Positions 38,415 to 53,082 of a stretch of DNA of 64,000 nucleotides are shown here, in pieces. Under the pieces are notes generated by a model, which saw only the letters and a list, made by a program, of their open reading frames with translations, was not told where the DNA came from and made no database searches. The stretch spans positions 174,518-238,517 of the forward strand of contig NW_027488888.1 of the NCBI RefSeq assembly GCF_050948215.1, written 5' to 3'. The position numbers and the translations under genes were made by a program. This DNA is from Halictus rubicundus (lineage: Eukaryota; Arthropoda; Insecta; Hymenoptera; Halictidae). The number at the start of each line of letters is the position of its first letter. Positions within the stretch are counted from its first letter, which is position 1.

Positions 38415-40266
38415 GATAGGATAGAGAATAGGATAGGCTAAAGGATAGGATAGGATAGAGGATAGGGAAGGATATATGATATTATAGGATAGAGGATAGG
38501 ATAGGATAGAGGATAGGATAGGATATAGAATAGGATACGATATATGATATTATAGCATAGAGGATAGGATAGGATAGAGGATAGGATAGAGGATTGGATT
38601 GGATAGAGGATATTATAGAATTGAGGAATGGATAGGATAGATGATTGGATAGGATAGAGGATAGGATAGGATAGAGGATGGGATAGGATAGAGGATGGGA
38701 TAAGGGATTGGATAGGATACAGGATTGGATAGGATAGAGGATGTTATAGAATAGAGGATTCGATAGGATAGAGGATTGGATAGAATAGATTATATTATAG
38801 GATAGAGGATAGGATAGGATAGAGGATAGGATAGGATAGAGGATTGGATAGGATACAGGATAGCATTCAGGATAGGATAGGATATAGGATATTATAGGAT
38901 AGACGATAGGATAGGATAGAAAATAGGATACGACAGAGGATAGGATAGGATAGAGGATATTATAGGATAGAGGATAGGATAGGATAGAGGATGGGATAGG
39001 ATAGAGGATACAATAGGATAGAGGATAGGCTAGGATAGAGGATTGGATAGGTTACAGGATTGCTTTGAGGATAGGATAGGATAGATGATATGATAGAATA
39101 GAGGATATTATGGGATAGAGGATTGGATAAGATAGAGTATTGGATAGGATACAGGATAGCATTCAGGATAGGATAGGATAGAGGATATTATAGGATAGAC
39201 GATTGGATAGGATAGAGTATAGGATAGGATTGAGGATAGGATAGGATTGAGCATAGGATAGGATAGAGGATAGGATAGGATAGAGGATAGGATAGGATAG
39301 AGGATAGGATAGGATAGAGGATTGGATAGAATAGAGGATATTATGGGATAGAGGATTGGATAAGATAGAGGATTCGATAGGATACAGGATAGCATTCAGG
39401 ATAGGATAGGATAGAGGATATTATAGGATAGACGATTGGATAGGATAGAGTATAGGATAGGATTGAGGATAGGATAGGATAGAGGATAGGATAGGATAGA
39501 GGATAGGATAGGATAGAGGATAGGTTAGGATTGAGGATAGGATAGGATAGGATAGAGGATAGGATAGGATAGAGGATAGGATAGGGTAGAGGATAGGATA
39601 GGATAGAGGATAGGATAGGATAGAGGATGGGATAGGGTAGAGGATGGGATAGGGGATTGGATAGGATACAGGATTGGATAGGATAGAGGATGTTATGGAA
39701 TAGAGGATAGGATAGGATAGAGGATTGGATAGAATAGATTATATTATAGGGTAGAGGATAGGATAGGATAGAGGATTGGATAGGATACAGGATAGCATTC
39801 AGGATAGGATAGGATAGAGGATATTATAGGATAGACGATAGGATAGAATAGAGGATAGGATAGGGTAGAAAATAGGATACGACAGAGGATAGGATAGGTT
39901 AGAGGATATTATACTATAGAGGATAGGATAGGATAGAGGATGGGATAGGATAGAGGATACAATAGGATAGAGGATAGGATAGGATAGAGGATAGAATAGG
40001 ATAGAGGATAGGATAGGAAAGAGGATAGGATAGGGTAGAGGATAGGGTAGGATATATGATATTATAGGATAGAGGATTGGATAGGATAGAGGATATTATA
40101 GAATAGAGGAATGGATAGGATAGAGGATTGGATAGAATAGAGGATATTATGGGATAGAGGATTCGATAAGATAGAGGATTGGATAGGATACAGGATAGCA
40201 TTCAGGATAGGATAGGATAGAGGATATTATAGGATAGACGATTGGATAGGATAGAGGATAGTATAG
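38415..40266. repeat. 5130-bp-offset duplication, left copy
   Basis: AGAGAATAGGATAGGCTAAAGG at 38423 and at 43553 marks the offset. Minus translations of 39108-39395 and 39914-40201 are the same as those of 44238-44525 and 45044-45331. Homology runs until about 40266. Confidence 0.8.
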
Positions 40267-43200
40267 GATAGAGGATGGGATAGGATAGAAGATACGATAG
40301 GATAGAGGATAGGATAGGATAGAGGATAGGATAGGATAGAGAATAGGATACGATATATGATATTATAGCATAGAGGATAGGATAGGATAGAGGATAGGAT
40401 AGAGGATTGGATTGGATAGAGGATATTATAGAATTGAGGAATGGATAGGATAGATGATTGGATAGGATAGAGGATAGGATAGGATAGAGGATAGGATAGG
40501 ATAGAGGATAGAGGATAGAGGATAGGATAGGATAGAGGATAGGATAGGATAGACGATAGGGTAGGATAGAGGATAGGATAGGATAGAGGATAGGATAGGA
40601 TAGAGGATAGGATAGGATAGAGGATAGGACAGGATAGAAGATAGGATAGGATAGAGGATAGGATAGGATAGAGGATAGCATCGGATAGAGGATAGGATAG
40701 GATAGAGGATAGGATAGGTGATTTGATAGGATAGATGATAGGGTAGGATAGAAGATAGGATAGGATAGAGGATAGGATAGGGTAGAGCATAGAATAGGAT
40801 AGAGGATAGGATAGGATAGAGGATAGGATAGGATAGAGGATAGGATAGGATAGAGGATAGGATAGGATAGAGGATAGGATAGGATAGAGGATAGAGGATA
40901 GAGGATAGAGGATAGAGGATAGAGGATAGGATAGGATAGAGGATAGGATAGGATAGAGGATAGGATAGGATAGAGGATAGGATAGGATAGAGGATAGGAT
41001 AGGATAGAGGATAGGATAGGATAGAGGATAGGATAGGATAGAGGATAGGATAGGATAGAGGATAGGATAGGATAGAGGATAGGATAGGATAGAGGATAGG
41101 ATAGGATAGAGGATAGGATAGGATAGAGGATAGGATAGGATAGGATAGAGGATAGGATAGGATAGAAGATAGGATAGGATAGAGGATAGGATAGGATAGA
41201 GGATAGGATAGGATAGGGGATAGGATAGGATAGACGATAGGATAGGATAGAAGATAGGATAGGATAGAGGATAGGATAGGATAGAGGATAGGATAGAGGA
41301 TAGGATAGGATAGAGGATAGGATCGGATAGAGGATAGGATAGGATAGAGGATAGGATCGGATAGAGGATAGGATAGGATAGAGGATAGGATAGGATAGGA
41401 TAGAGGATAGGATAGGATAAAGGATAGGATAGGATAGAGGATAGGATAGGATAGAGGATACGATAGGATAGAGGATAGGATAGGGGATTTGATAGGATAG
41501 ATGATAGGGTAGGATAGAAGATAGGATAGGATAGAGGATAGGATAGGATAGAGGATAGGATAGGATAGAGGATAGGATAGGGGATTTGATAGGATAGAGG
41601 ATAGGATAGGATAGAGGATACGATGGGATAGAGGATAGGATAGGATAGACGATAGGATAGGATAGAGGATAGGATAGACGATAGGATAGGATAGAGCATA
41701 GGATAGGATAGAGGATAGGATAGGATAGAGGATAGGATAGGTGATTTGATAGGATAGATGATAGGGTAGGATAGAAGATAGGATAGGATAGAGGATAGGA
41801 TAGGGTAGAGCATAGAATAGGATAGAGGATAGGATAGGATACAGGATAGGATAGGATAGAGGATAGGATAGGATAGAGGATAGGATAGGATAGAGGATAG
41901 GATAGGATAGAGGATAGGATAGGATAGAGGATAGGATAGGATAGAGGATAGGATAGGATAGAGGATAGGATAGGATAGAGGATAGAGGATAGAGGATAGG
42001 ATAGCATAGAGGATAGGATAGGATAGAGGATAGGATAGGATAGAGGATAGGATAGGATAGAGGATATGATAGGATAGAGGATAGGATAGGATAGAGGATA
42101 GGATAGGATAGAGGATAGGATAGGATAGAGGATAGAGGATAGAGGATAGGATAGGATAGAGGATAGGATAGGATAGAGGATAGGATAGGATAGAAGATAG
42201 AGGATAGGATAGGATAGAGGATAGGATAGGATAGAGGATAGGATAGGATAGAGGATAGGATAGGATAGGGGATAGGATAGGATAGAGGATAGGATAGGAT
42301 AGAGGATAGGATAGGATAGAGGATAGGATAGGATAGAAGATAGGATAGGATAGAGGATAGGATAGGATAGATGATAGGGTAGGATAGAAGATAGGATAGG
42401 ATAGAGGATAGGATAGGATAGAGCATAGAATAGGATAGAGGATACGATAGGATAGAGGATAGGATAGGATAGAGGATAGGATAGGGTAGAGGATAGGATA
42501 GGGGATTTGATAGGATAGAGGATAGGATAGGATAGAAGATAGGATAGGATAGAGAATAGGATAGGATAGAGGATAGGATAGGATAGGATAGGATAGAGGA
42601 TAGGATAGGACAGAGGATAGGGTAGGGGATTTGATAGGATAGAGGATAGGATAGGATAGAAGATAGGATAGGATAGAGGATAGGATAGGATAGAGGATAG
42701 GATAGGATAGAGGATAGGATAGGATAGAGGATTGGATGGAGGATAGGATAGGATAGAGGACATTATAGGATAGGGGATATGATAGGATAGAGGACAGGAT
42801 AGGATAGAGGATTGGATAGGATAGAGGATAGGATAGGATAGAGGATAGGATAGGGGATTTGATAGGATAGAGGATAGGATAGGATAGAAGATAGGATAGG
42901 ATAGAGGATACGATAGGATAGAGGATAGGATAGGGGATTTGATAGGATAGATGATAGGGTAGGATAGTGGATAGGAGAGAGGATATTATAGAGAATAGGT
43001 TAGGATAGAGAATAGGAACGGATAGATGATATTATAGGATAGAGGATAGGATATGATAAAGGATTGGATAGGATAGAGGATAGGGTAGAGGATAGGATAG
43101 AGGATTGGATAGGATAGAGGATATTGTATGATAGACATTACGATAGGATAGAGGATGGGATAGGATAGAGGATACAATAGGATAGAGGATACGATAGGAT

Positions 43201-43544
43201 AGAGGATAGGATAGGGTAGAGGATAGGATAGGATAGAGGATAGGGTAGGATAGAGGATAGGATAGGATAGAGGATAGGATAGGATAGAGAATAGGATAGG
43301 ATATATAGTATTATAGGATAGAAAATAGTATAGGATAGACGATAGGATAGGATAGAGGATTGGATAGGATAGAGGATATTATAGGATAGAGGATAGGATA
43401 AGATTGAGGATAGGATAGGGGATTGGATAGGATAGAGGATAGGATAGGATAGATTATATTATAGGATAGACGATAGGATAGGATAGAGGATAGGGTAGGA
43501 TATATGATATTATAGGATAGAGGATTGGATAGGATATAGGATAG

Positions 43545-45396
43545 GATAGGATAGAGAATAGGATAGGCTAAAGGATAGGATAGGATAGAGGATAGGGAAG
43601 GATATATGATATTATAGGATAGAGGATAGGATAGGATAGAGGATAGGATAGGATATAGAATAGGATACGATATATGATATTATAGCATAGAGGATAGGAT
43701 AGGATAGAGGATAGGATAGAGGATTGGATTGGATAGAGGATATTATAGAATTGAGGAATGGATAGGATAGATGATTGGATAGGATAGAGGATAGGATAGG
43801 ATAGAGGATGGGATAGGATAGAGGATGGGATAAGGGATTGGATAGGATACAGGATTGGATAGGATAGAGGATGTTATAGAATAGAGGATTCGATAGGATA
43901 GAGGATTGGATAGAATAGATTATATTATAGGATAGAGGATAGGATAGGATAGAGGATAGGATAGGATAGAGGATTGGATAGGATACAGGATAGCATTCAG
44001 GATAGGATAGGATATAGGATATTATAGGATAGACGATAGGATAGGATAGAAAATAGGATACGACAGAGGATAGGATAGGATAGAGGATATTATAGGATAG
44101 AGGATAGGATAGGATAGAGGATGGGATAGGATAGAGGATACAATAGGATAGAGGATAGGCTAGGATAGAGGATTGGATAGGTTACAGGATTGCTTTGAGG
44201 ATAGGATAGGATAGATGATATGATAGAATAGAGGATATTATGGGATAGAGGATTGGATAAGATAGAGTATTGGATAGGATACAGGATAGCATTCAGGATA
44301 GGATAGGATAGAGGATATTATAGGATAGACGATTGGATAGGATAGAGTATAGGATAGGATTGAGGATAGGATAGGATTGAGCATAGGATAGGATAGAGGA
44401 TAGGATAGGATAGAGGATAGGATAGGATAGAGGATAGGATAGGATAGAGGATTGGATAGAATAGAGGATATTATGGGATAGAGGATTGGATAAGATAGAG
44501 GATTCGATAGGATACAGGATAGCATTCAGGATAGGATAGGATAGAGGATATTATAGGATAGACGATTGGATAGGATAGAGTATAGGATAGGATTGAGGAT
44601 AGGATAGGATAGAGGATAGGATAGGATAGAGGATAGGATAGGATAGAGGATAGGTTAGGATTGAGGATAGGATAGGATAGGATAGAGGATAGGATAGGAT
44701 AGAGGATAGGATAGGGTAGAGGATAGGATAGGATAGAGGATAGGATAGGATAGAGGATGGGATAGGGTAGAGGATGGGATAGGGGATTGGATAGGATACA
44801 GGATTGGATAGGATAGAGGATGTTATGGAATAGAGGATAGGATAGGATAGAGGATTGGATAGAATAGATTATATTATAGGGTAGAGGATAGGATAGGATA
44901 GAGGATTGGATAGGATACAGGATAGCATTCAGGATAGGATAGGATAGAGGATATTATAGGATAGACGATAGGATAGAATAGAGGATAGGATAGGGTAGAA
45001 AATAGGATACGACAGAGGATAGGATAGGTTAGAGGATATTATACTATAGAGGATAGGATAGGATAGAGGATGGGATAGGATAGAGGATACAATAGGATAG
45101 AGGATAGGATAGGATAGAGGATAGAATAGGATAGAGGATAGGATAGGAAAGAGGATAGGATAGGGTAGAGGATAGGGTAGGATATATGATATTATAGGAC
45201 AGAGGATTGGATAGGATAGAGGATATTATAGAATAGAGGAATGGATAGGATAGAGGATTGGATAGAATAGAGGATATTATGGGATAGAGGATTCGATAAG
45301 ATAGAGGATTGGATAGGATACAGGATAGCATTCAGGATAGGATAGGATAGAGGATATTATAGGATAGACGATTGGATAGGATAGAGGATAGTATAG
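43545..45396. repeat. 5130-bp-offset duplication, right copy
   Basis: This copy matches 38415-40266. At 45396 it jumps directly to the sequence found at about 40431 in the left copy, so about 165 bp are missing here; the shared sequence then continues at an offset near 4965 bp to about 46.95 kb. Confidence 0.78.
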
Positions 45397-47489
45397 AATT
45401 GAGGAATGGATAGGATAGATGATTGGATAGGATAGAGGATAGGATAGGATAGAGGATAGGATAGGATAGAGGATAGAGGATAGAGGATAGGATAGGATAG
45501 AGGATAGGATAGGATAGACGATAGGGTAGGATAGAGGATAGGATAGGATAGAGGATAGGATAGGATAGAGGATAGGATAGGATAGAGGATAGGACAGGAT
45601 AGAAGATAGGATAGGATAGAGGATAGGATAGGATAGAGGATAGCATCGGATAGAGGATAGGATAGGATAGAGGATAGGATAGGTGATTTGATAGGATAGA
45701 TGATAGGGTAGGATAGAAGATAGGATAGGATAGAGGATAGGATAGGGTAGAGCATAGAATAGGATAGAGGATAGGATAGGATAGAGGATAGGATAGGATA
45801 GAGGATAGGATAGGATAGAGGATAGGATAGGATAGAGGATAGGATAGGATAGAGGATAGAGGATAGAGGATAGAGGATAGAGGATAGAGGATAGGATAGG
45901 ATAGAGGATAGGATAGGATAGAGGATAGGATAGGATAGAGGATAGGATAGGATAGAGGATAGGATAGGATAGAGGATAGGATAGGATAGAGGATAGGATA
46001 GGATAGAGGATAGGATAGGATAGAGGATAGGATAGGATAGAGGATAGGATAGGATAGAGGATAGGATAGGATAGAGGATAGGATAGGATAGGATAGAGGA
46101 TAGGATAGGATAGAAGATAGGATAGGATAGAGGATAGGATAGGATAGAGGATAGGATAGGATAGGGGATAGGATAGGATAGACGATAGGATAGGATAGAA
46201 GATAGGATAGGATAGAGGATAGGATAGGATAGAGGATAGGATAGAGGATAGGATAGGATAGAGGATAGGATCGGATAGAGGATAGGATAGGATAGAGGAT
46301 AGGATCGGATAGAGGATAGGATAGGATAGAGGATAGGATAGGATAGGGTAGAGGATAGGATAGGATAAAGGATAGGATAGGATAGAGGATAGGATAGGAT
46401 AGAGGATACGATAGGATAGAGGATAGGATAGGGGATTTGATAGGATAGATGATAGGGTAGGATAGAAGATAGGATAGGATAGAGGATAGGATAGGATAGA
46501 GGATAGGATAGGATAGAGGATAGGATAGGGGATTTGATAGGATAGAGGATAGGATAGGATAGAGGATACGATGGGATAGAGGATAGGATAGGATAGACGA
46601 TAGGATAGGATAGAGGATAGGATAGACGATAGGATAGGATAGAGCATAGGATAGGATAGAGGATAGGATAGGATAGAGGATAGGATAGGTGATTTGATAG
46701 GATAGATGATAGGGTAGGATAGAAGATAGGATAGGATAGAGGATAGGATAGGGTAGAGCATAGAATAGGATAGAGGATAGGATAGGATACAGGATAGGAT
46801 AGGATAGAGGATAGGATAGGATAGAGGATAGGATAGGATAGAGGATAGGATAGGATAGAGGATAGGATAGGATAGAGGATAGGATAGGATAGAGGATAGG
46901 ATAGGATAGAGGATAGGATAGGATAGAGGATAGAGGATAGAGGATAGAGGATAGGATAGCATAGAGGATAGGATAGGATAGAGGATAGGATAGGATAGAG
47001 GATAGGATAGGATAGAGGATATGATAGGATAGAGGATAGGATAGGATAGAGGATAGGATAGGATAGAGGATAGGATAGGATAGAGGATAGAGGATAGAGG
47101 ATAGGATAGGATAGAGGATAGGATAGGATAGAGGATAGGATAGGATAGAAGATGGGATAGGGTAGAGGATGGGATAGGGGATTGGATAGGATACAGGATT
47201 GGATAGGATAGAGGATGTTATGGAATAGAGGATAGGATAGGATAGAGGATTGGATAGAATAGATTATATTATAGGGTAGAGGATAGGATAGGATAGAGGA
47301 TTGGATAGGATACAGGATAGCATTCAGGATAGGATAGGATAGAGGATATTATAGGATAGACGATAGGATAGAATAGAGGATAGGATAGGGTAGAAAATAG
47401 GATACGACAGAGGATAGGATAGGTTAGAGGATATTATACTATAGAGGATAGGATAGGATAGAGGATGGGATAGGATAGAGGATACAATA

Positions 47490-50400
47490 GGATAGAGGAT
47501 ATTATAGAATAGAGGAATGGATAGGATAGAGGATTGGATAGAATAGAGGATATTATGGGATAGAGGATTCGATAAGATAGAGGATTGGATAGGATACAGG
47601 ATAGCATTCAGGATAGGATAGGATAGAGGATATTATAGGATAGACGATTGGATAGGATAGAGGATAGTATAGGATAGAGGATGGGATAGGATAGAAGATA
47701 CGATAGGATAGAGGATAGGATAGGATAGAGGATAGGATAGGATAGAGAATAGGATACGATATATGATATTATAGCATAGAGGATAGGATAGGATAGAGGA
47801 TAGGATAGAGGATTGGATTGGATAGAGGATATTATAGAATTGAGGAATGGATAGGATAGATGATTGGATAGGATAGAGGATAGGATAGGATAGAGGATAG
47901 GATAGGATAGAGGATAGAGGATAGAGGATAGGATAGGATAGAGGATAGCATAGGATAGACGATAGGGTAGGATAGAGGATAGGATAGGATAGAGGATAGG
48001 ATAGGATAGAGGATAGGATAGGATAGAGGATAGGACAGGATAGAAGATAGGATAGGATAGAGGATAGGATAGGATAGAGGATAGCATCGGATAGAGGATA
48101 GGATAGGATAGAGGATAGGATAGATGATAGGGTAGGATAGAAGATAGGATAGGATAGAGGATAGGATAGGGTAGAGCATAGAATAGGATAGAGGATAGGA
48201 TAGGATAGAGGATAGGATAGGATAGAGGATAGGATAGGATAGAGGATAGGATAGGATAGAGGATAGGATAGGATAGAGGATAGAGGATAGAGGATAGAGG
48301 ATAGAGGATAGAGGATAGGATAGGATAGAGGATAGGATAGGATAGAGGATAGGATAGGATAGAGGATAGGATAGGATAGAGGATAGGATAGGATAGAGGA
48401 TAGGATAGGATAGAGGATAGGATAGGATAGAGGATAGGATAGGATAGAGGATAGGATAGGATAGAGGATAGGATAGGATAGAGGATAGGATAGGATAGAG
48501 GATAGGATAGGATAGGATAGAGGATAGGATAGGATAGAAGATAGGATAGGATAGAGGATAGGATAGGATAGAGGATAGGATAGGATAGGGGATAGGATAG
48601 GATAGACGATAGGATAGGATAGAAGATAGGATAGGATAGAGGATAGGATAGGATAGAGGATAGGATAGAGGATAGGATAGGATAGAGGATAGGATCGGAT
48701 AGAGGATAGGATAGGATAGAGGATAGGATCGGATAGAGGATAGGATAGGATAGAGGATAGGATAGGATAGGATAGAGGATAGGATAGGATAAAGGATAGG
48801 ATAGGATAGAGGATAGGATAGGATAGAGGATACGATAGGATAGAGGATAGGATAGGGGATTTGATAGGATAGATGATAGGGTAGGATAGAAGATAGGATA
48901 GGATAGAGGATAGGATAGGATAGAGGATAGGATAGGATAGAGGATAGGATAGGGGATTTGATAGGATAGAGGATAGGATAGGATAGAGGATACGATGGGA
49001 TAGAGGATAGGATAGGATAGACGATAGGATAGGATAGAGGATAGGATAGACGATAGGATAGGATAGAGCATAGGATAGGATAGAGGATAGGATAGGATAG
49101 AGGATAGGATAGGTGATTTGATAGGATAGATGATAGGGTAGGATAGAAGATAGGATAGGATAGAGGATAGGATAGGGTAGAGCATAGAATAGGATAGAGG
49201 ATAGGATAGGATACAGGATAGGATAGGATAGAGGATAGGATAGGATAGAGGATAGGATAGGATAGAGGATAGGATAGGATAGAGGATAGGATAGGATAGA
49301 GGATAGGATAGGATAGAGGATAGGATAGGATAGAGGATAGGATAGGATAGAGGATAGAGGATAGAGGATAGGATAGCATAGAGGATAGGATAGGATAGAG
49401 GATAGGATAGGATAGAGGATAGGATAGGATAGAGGATAGGATAGGATAGAGGATATGATAGGATAGAGGATAGGATAGGATAGAGGATAGGATAGGATAG
49501 AGGATAGAGGATAGAGGATAGAGGATAGGATAGGATAGAGGATAGGATAGGATAGAGGATAGGATAGGATAGAAGATAGAGGATAGGATAGGATAGAGGA
49601 TAGGATAGGATAGAGGATAGGATAGGATAGAGGATAGGATAGGATAGGGGATAGGATAGGATAGAGGATAGGATAGGATAGAGGATAGGATAGGATAGAG
49701 GATAGGATAGGATAGAAGATAGGATAGGATAGAGGATAGGATAGGATAGATGATAGGGTAGGATAGAAGATAGGATAGGATAGAGGATAGGATAGGATAG
49801 AGCATAGAATAGGATAGAGGATACGATAGGATAGAGGATAGGATAGGATAGAGGATAGGATAGGGTAGAGGATAGGATAGGGGATTCGATAGGATAGAGG
49901 ATAGGATAGGATAGAAGATAGGATAGGATAGAGAATAGGATAGGATAGAGGATAGGATAGGATAGGATAGGATAGAGGATAGGATAGGACAGAGGATAGG
50001 GTAGGGGATTTGATAGGATAGAGGATAGGATAGGATAGAAGATAGGATAGGATAGAGGATAGGATAGGATAGAGGATAGGATAGGATAGAGGATAGGATA
50101 GGATAGAGGATTGGATGGAGGATAGGATAGGATAGAGGACATTATAGGATAGGGGATATGATAGGATAGAGGACAGGATAGGATAGAGGATTGGATAGGA
50201 TAGAGGATAGGATAGGATAGAGGATAGGATAGGGGATTTGATAGGATAGAGGATAGGATAGGATAGAAGATAGGATAGGATAGAGGATACGATAGGATAG
50301 AGGATAGGATAGGGGATTTGATAGGATAGATGATAGGGTAGGATAGTGGATAGGAGAGAGGATATTATAGAGAATAGGTTAGGATAGAGAATAGGAACGG

Positions 50401-53082
50401 ATAGATGATATTATAGGATAGAGGATAGGATATGATAGAGGATAGGATAGGATAGAGGATGGGATAGGATAGAGGATGGGATAGGGGATTGGATAGGAAA
50501 CAGGATTGGATGGGATAGAGGATTGGATAGAATAGATTATATTATAGGATAGAGGATAGGATAGGATAGAGGATAGGATAGGATAGAGGATTGGATAGGA
50601 TACAGGATAGCATTCAGGATAGGATAGGATAGAGGATATTATAGGATAGACGATAGGATAGAATAGAGGATAGGATAGGATAGAAAATAGGATACGACAG
50701 AGGATAGGATAGGATAGAGGATATTATAGGATAGAGGATAGGATAGGATAGAGGATGGGATAGGATAGAGGATACAATAGGATAGAGGATAGGATAGGAT
50801 AGAGGATTGGATAGGATACAGGATTGCATTGAGGATAGGATAGGATAGAGGATAGGATAGAGGATAGGATAGAGGATAGGATAGAGGATAGGATAGAGGA
50901 TAGGATAGAGGATAGTATAGAGGATAGGATAGAGGACAGGATAGAGGATAGGATAGAGGATAGTATAGAGGATAGGATAGAAGACAGGATAGAGGATTGG
51001 ATACGATAGAGGATATTTTAGGGTAGAGGATAGGATAGGATAGAGGATAGGATAGGATAGAGGATAGGATAGGCTAGTGGATAGGATAGGATAGGATAGG
51101 ATAGAGGATAGGATATGATAGCGGATAGGATAGGATAGAGGATAGGATATGATAGAGGATAGGATAGGATAGTGAATAGGATAGGATATATGATATTATA
51201 GGATAGAGGATAGGATAGGATAGAGGATAGGATATGATATATGATATTATAGGATACAGGATTGGATACGATAGAGGATAGGATAGGGGATTGAATACGA
51301 TAGAGGATAGGATAGGATAGAGGATAGGACATAGGATAGGATAGGATAGAGGATGGGATAGGATAGAGGATAGGGAAGAGGATAGGATAGAGGATTGGAT
51401 AGGATAGAGGATATTGTATGATAGAATTATGATAGGATAGAGGATGGGATAGGATAGAGGATACAATAGGATAGAGGATAGGATAGGATAGAGGATAGGA
51501 TAGGATAGAGGATAGAATAGGATAGAGGATAGGATAGGAAAGAGGATAGGATAGGGTAGAGGATAGGGTAGGATATATGATATTATAGGATAGAGGATTG
51601 GATAGGATAGAGGATATTATAGAATAGAGGAATGGATAGGATAGAGGATTGGATAGAATAGAGGATATTATGGGATAGAGGATTCGATAAGATAGAGGAT
51701 TGGATAGGATACAGGATAGCATTCAGGATAGGATAGGATAGAGGATATTATAGGATAGACGATTGGATAGGATAGAGGATAGTATAGGATAGAGGATGGG
51801 ATAGGATAGAAGATACGATAGGATAGAGGATAGGATAGGATAGAGGATAGGATAGGATAGAGAATAGGATACGATATATGATATTATAGCATAGAGGATA
51901 GGATAGGATAGAGGATAGGATAGAGGATTGGATTGGATAGAGGATATTATAGAATTGAGGAATGGATAGGATAGATGATTGGATAGGATAGAGGATAGGA
52001 TAGAGGATTGGATAGGATAGAGGATATTGTATGATAGACATTACGATAGGATAGAGGATGGGATAGGATAGAGGATACAATAGGATAGAGGATACGATAG
52101 GATAGAGGATAGGATAGGGTAGAGGATAGGATAGGATAGAGGATAGGATAGGATAGAGGATAGGATAGGATAGAGGATAGGATAGGATAGAGAATAGGAT
52201 AGGATATATAGTATTATAGGATAGAAAATAGTATAGGATAGACGATAGGATAGGATAGAGGATTGGATAGGATAGAGGATATTATAGGATAGAGGATAGG
52301 ATAAGATTGAGGATAGGATAGGGGATTGGATAGGATAGAGGATAGGATAGGATAGATTATATTATAGGATAGACGATAGGATAGGATAGAGGATAGGGTA
52401 GGATATATGATATTATAGGATAGAGGATTGGATAGGATATAGGATAGGATAGGATAGAGAATAGGATAGGCTAAAGGATAGGATAGGATAGAGGATAGGG
52501 AAGGATATATGATATTATAGGATAGAGGATAGGATAGGATAGAGGATAGGATAGGATATAGAATAGGATACGATATATGATATTATAGCATAGAGGATAG
52601 GATAGGATAGAGGATAGGATAGAGGATTGGATTGGATAGAGGATATTATAGAATTGAGGAATGGATAGGATAGATGATTGGATAGGATAGAGGATAGGAT
52701 AGGATAGAGGATGGGATAGGATAGAGGATGGGATAAGGGATTGGATAGGATACAGGATTGGATAGGATAGAGGATGTTATAGAATAGAGGATTCGATAGG
52801 ATAGAGGATTGGATAGAATAGATTATATTATAGGGTAGAGGATAGGATAGGATAGAGGATTGGATAGGATACAGGATAGCATTCAGGATAGGATAGGATA
52901 GAGGATATTATAGGATAGAGGATAGGATAGGATAGAGGATGGGATAGGATAGAGGATACAATAGGATAGAGGATAGGATAGGATAGAGGATAGAATAGGA
53001 TAGAGGATAGGATAGGAAAGAGGATAGGATAGGGTAGAGGATAGGGTAGGATATATGATATTATAGGATAGAGGATTGGATA
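47490..53082. repeat. 5593-bp higher-order repeat, copy 1
   Basis: Every landmark tested recurs 5593 bp downstream: the frames at 47608-50142, 50614-50829, 51018-51722 and 47832-49805 translate identically to 53201-55735, 56207-56422, 56611-57315 and 53425-55398. Even private variants such as GGGGATTCGATAGG are shared, so this duplication is very recent. The block combines a purer 17-bp half (about 47.6-50.1 kb) and a half rich in variant units (about 50.1-53.1 kb). Confidence 0.88.
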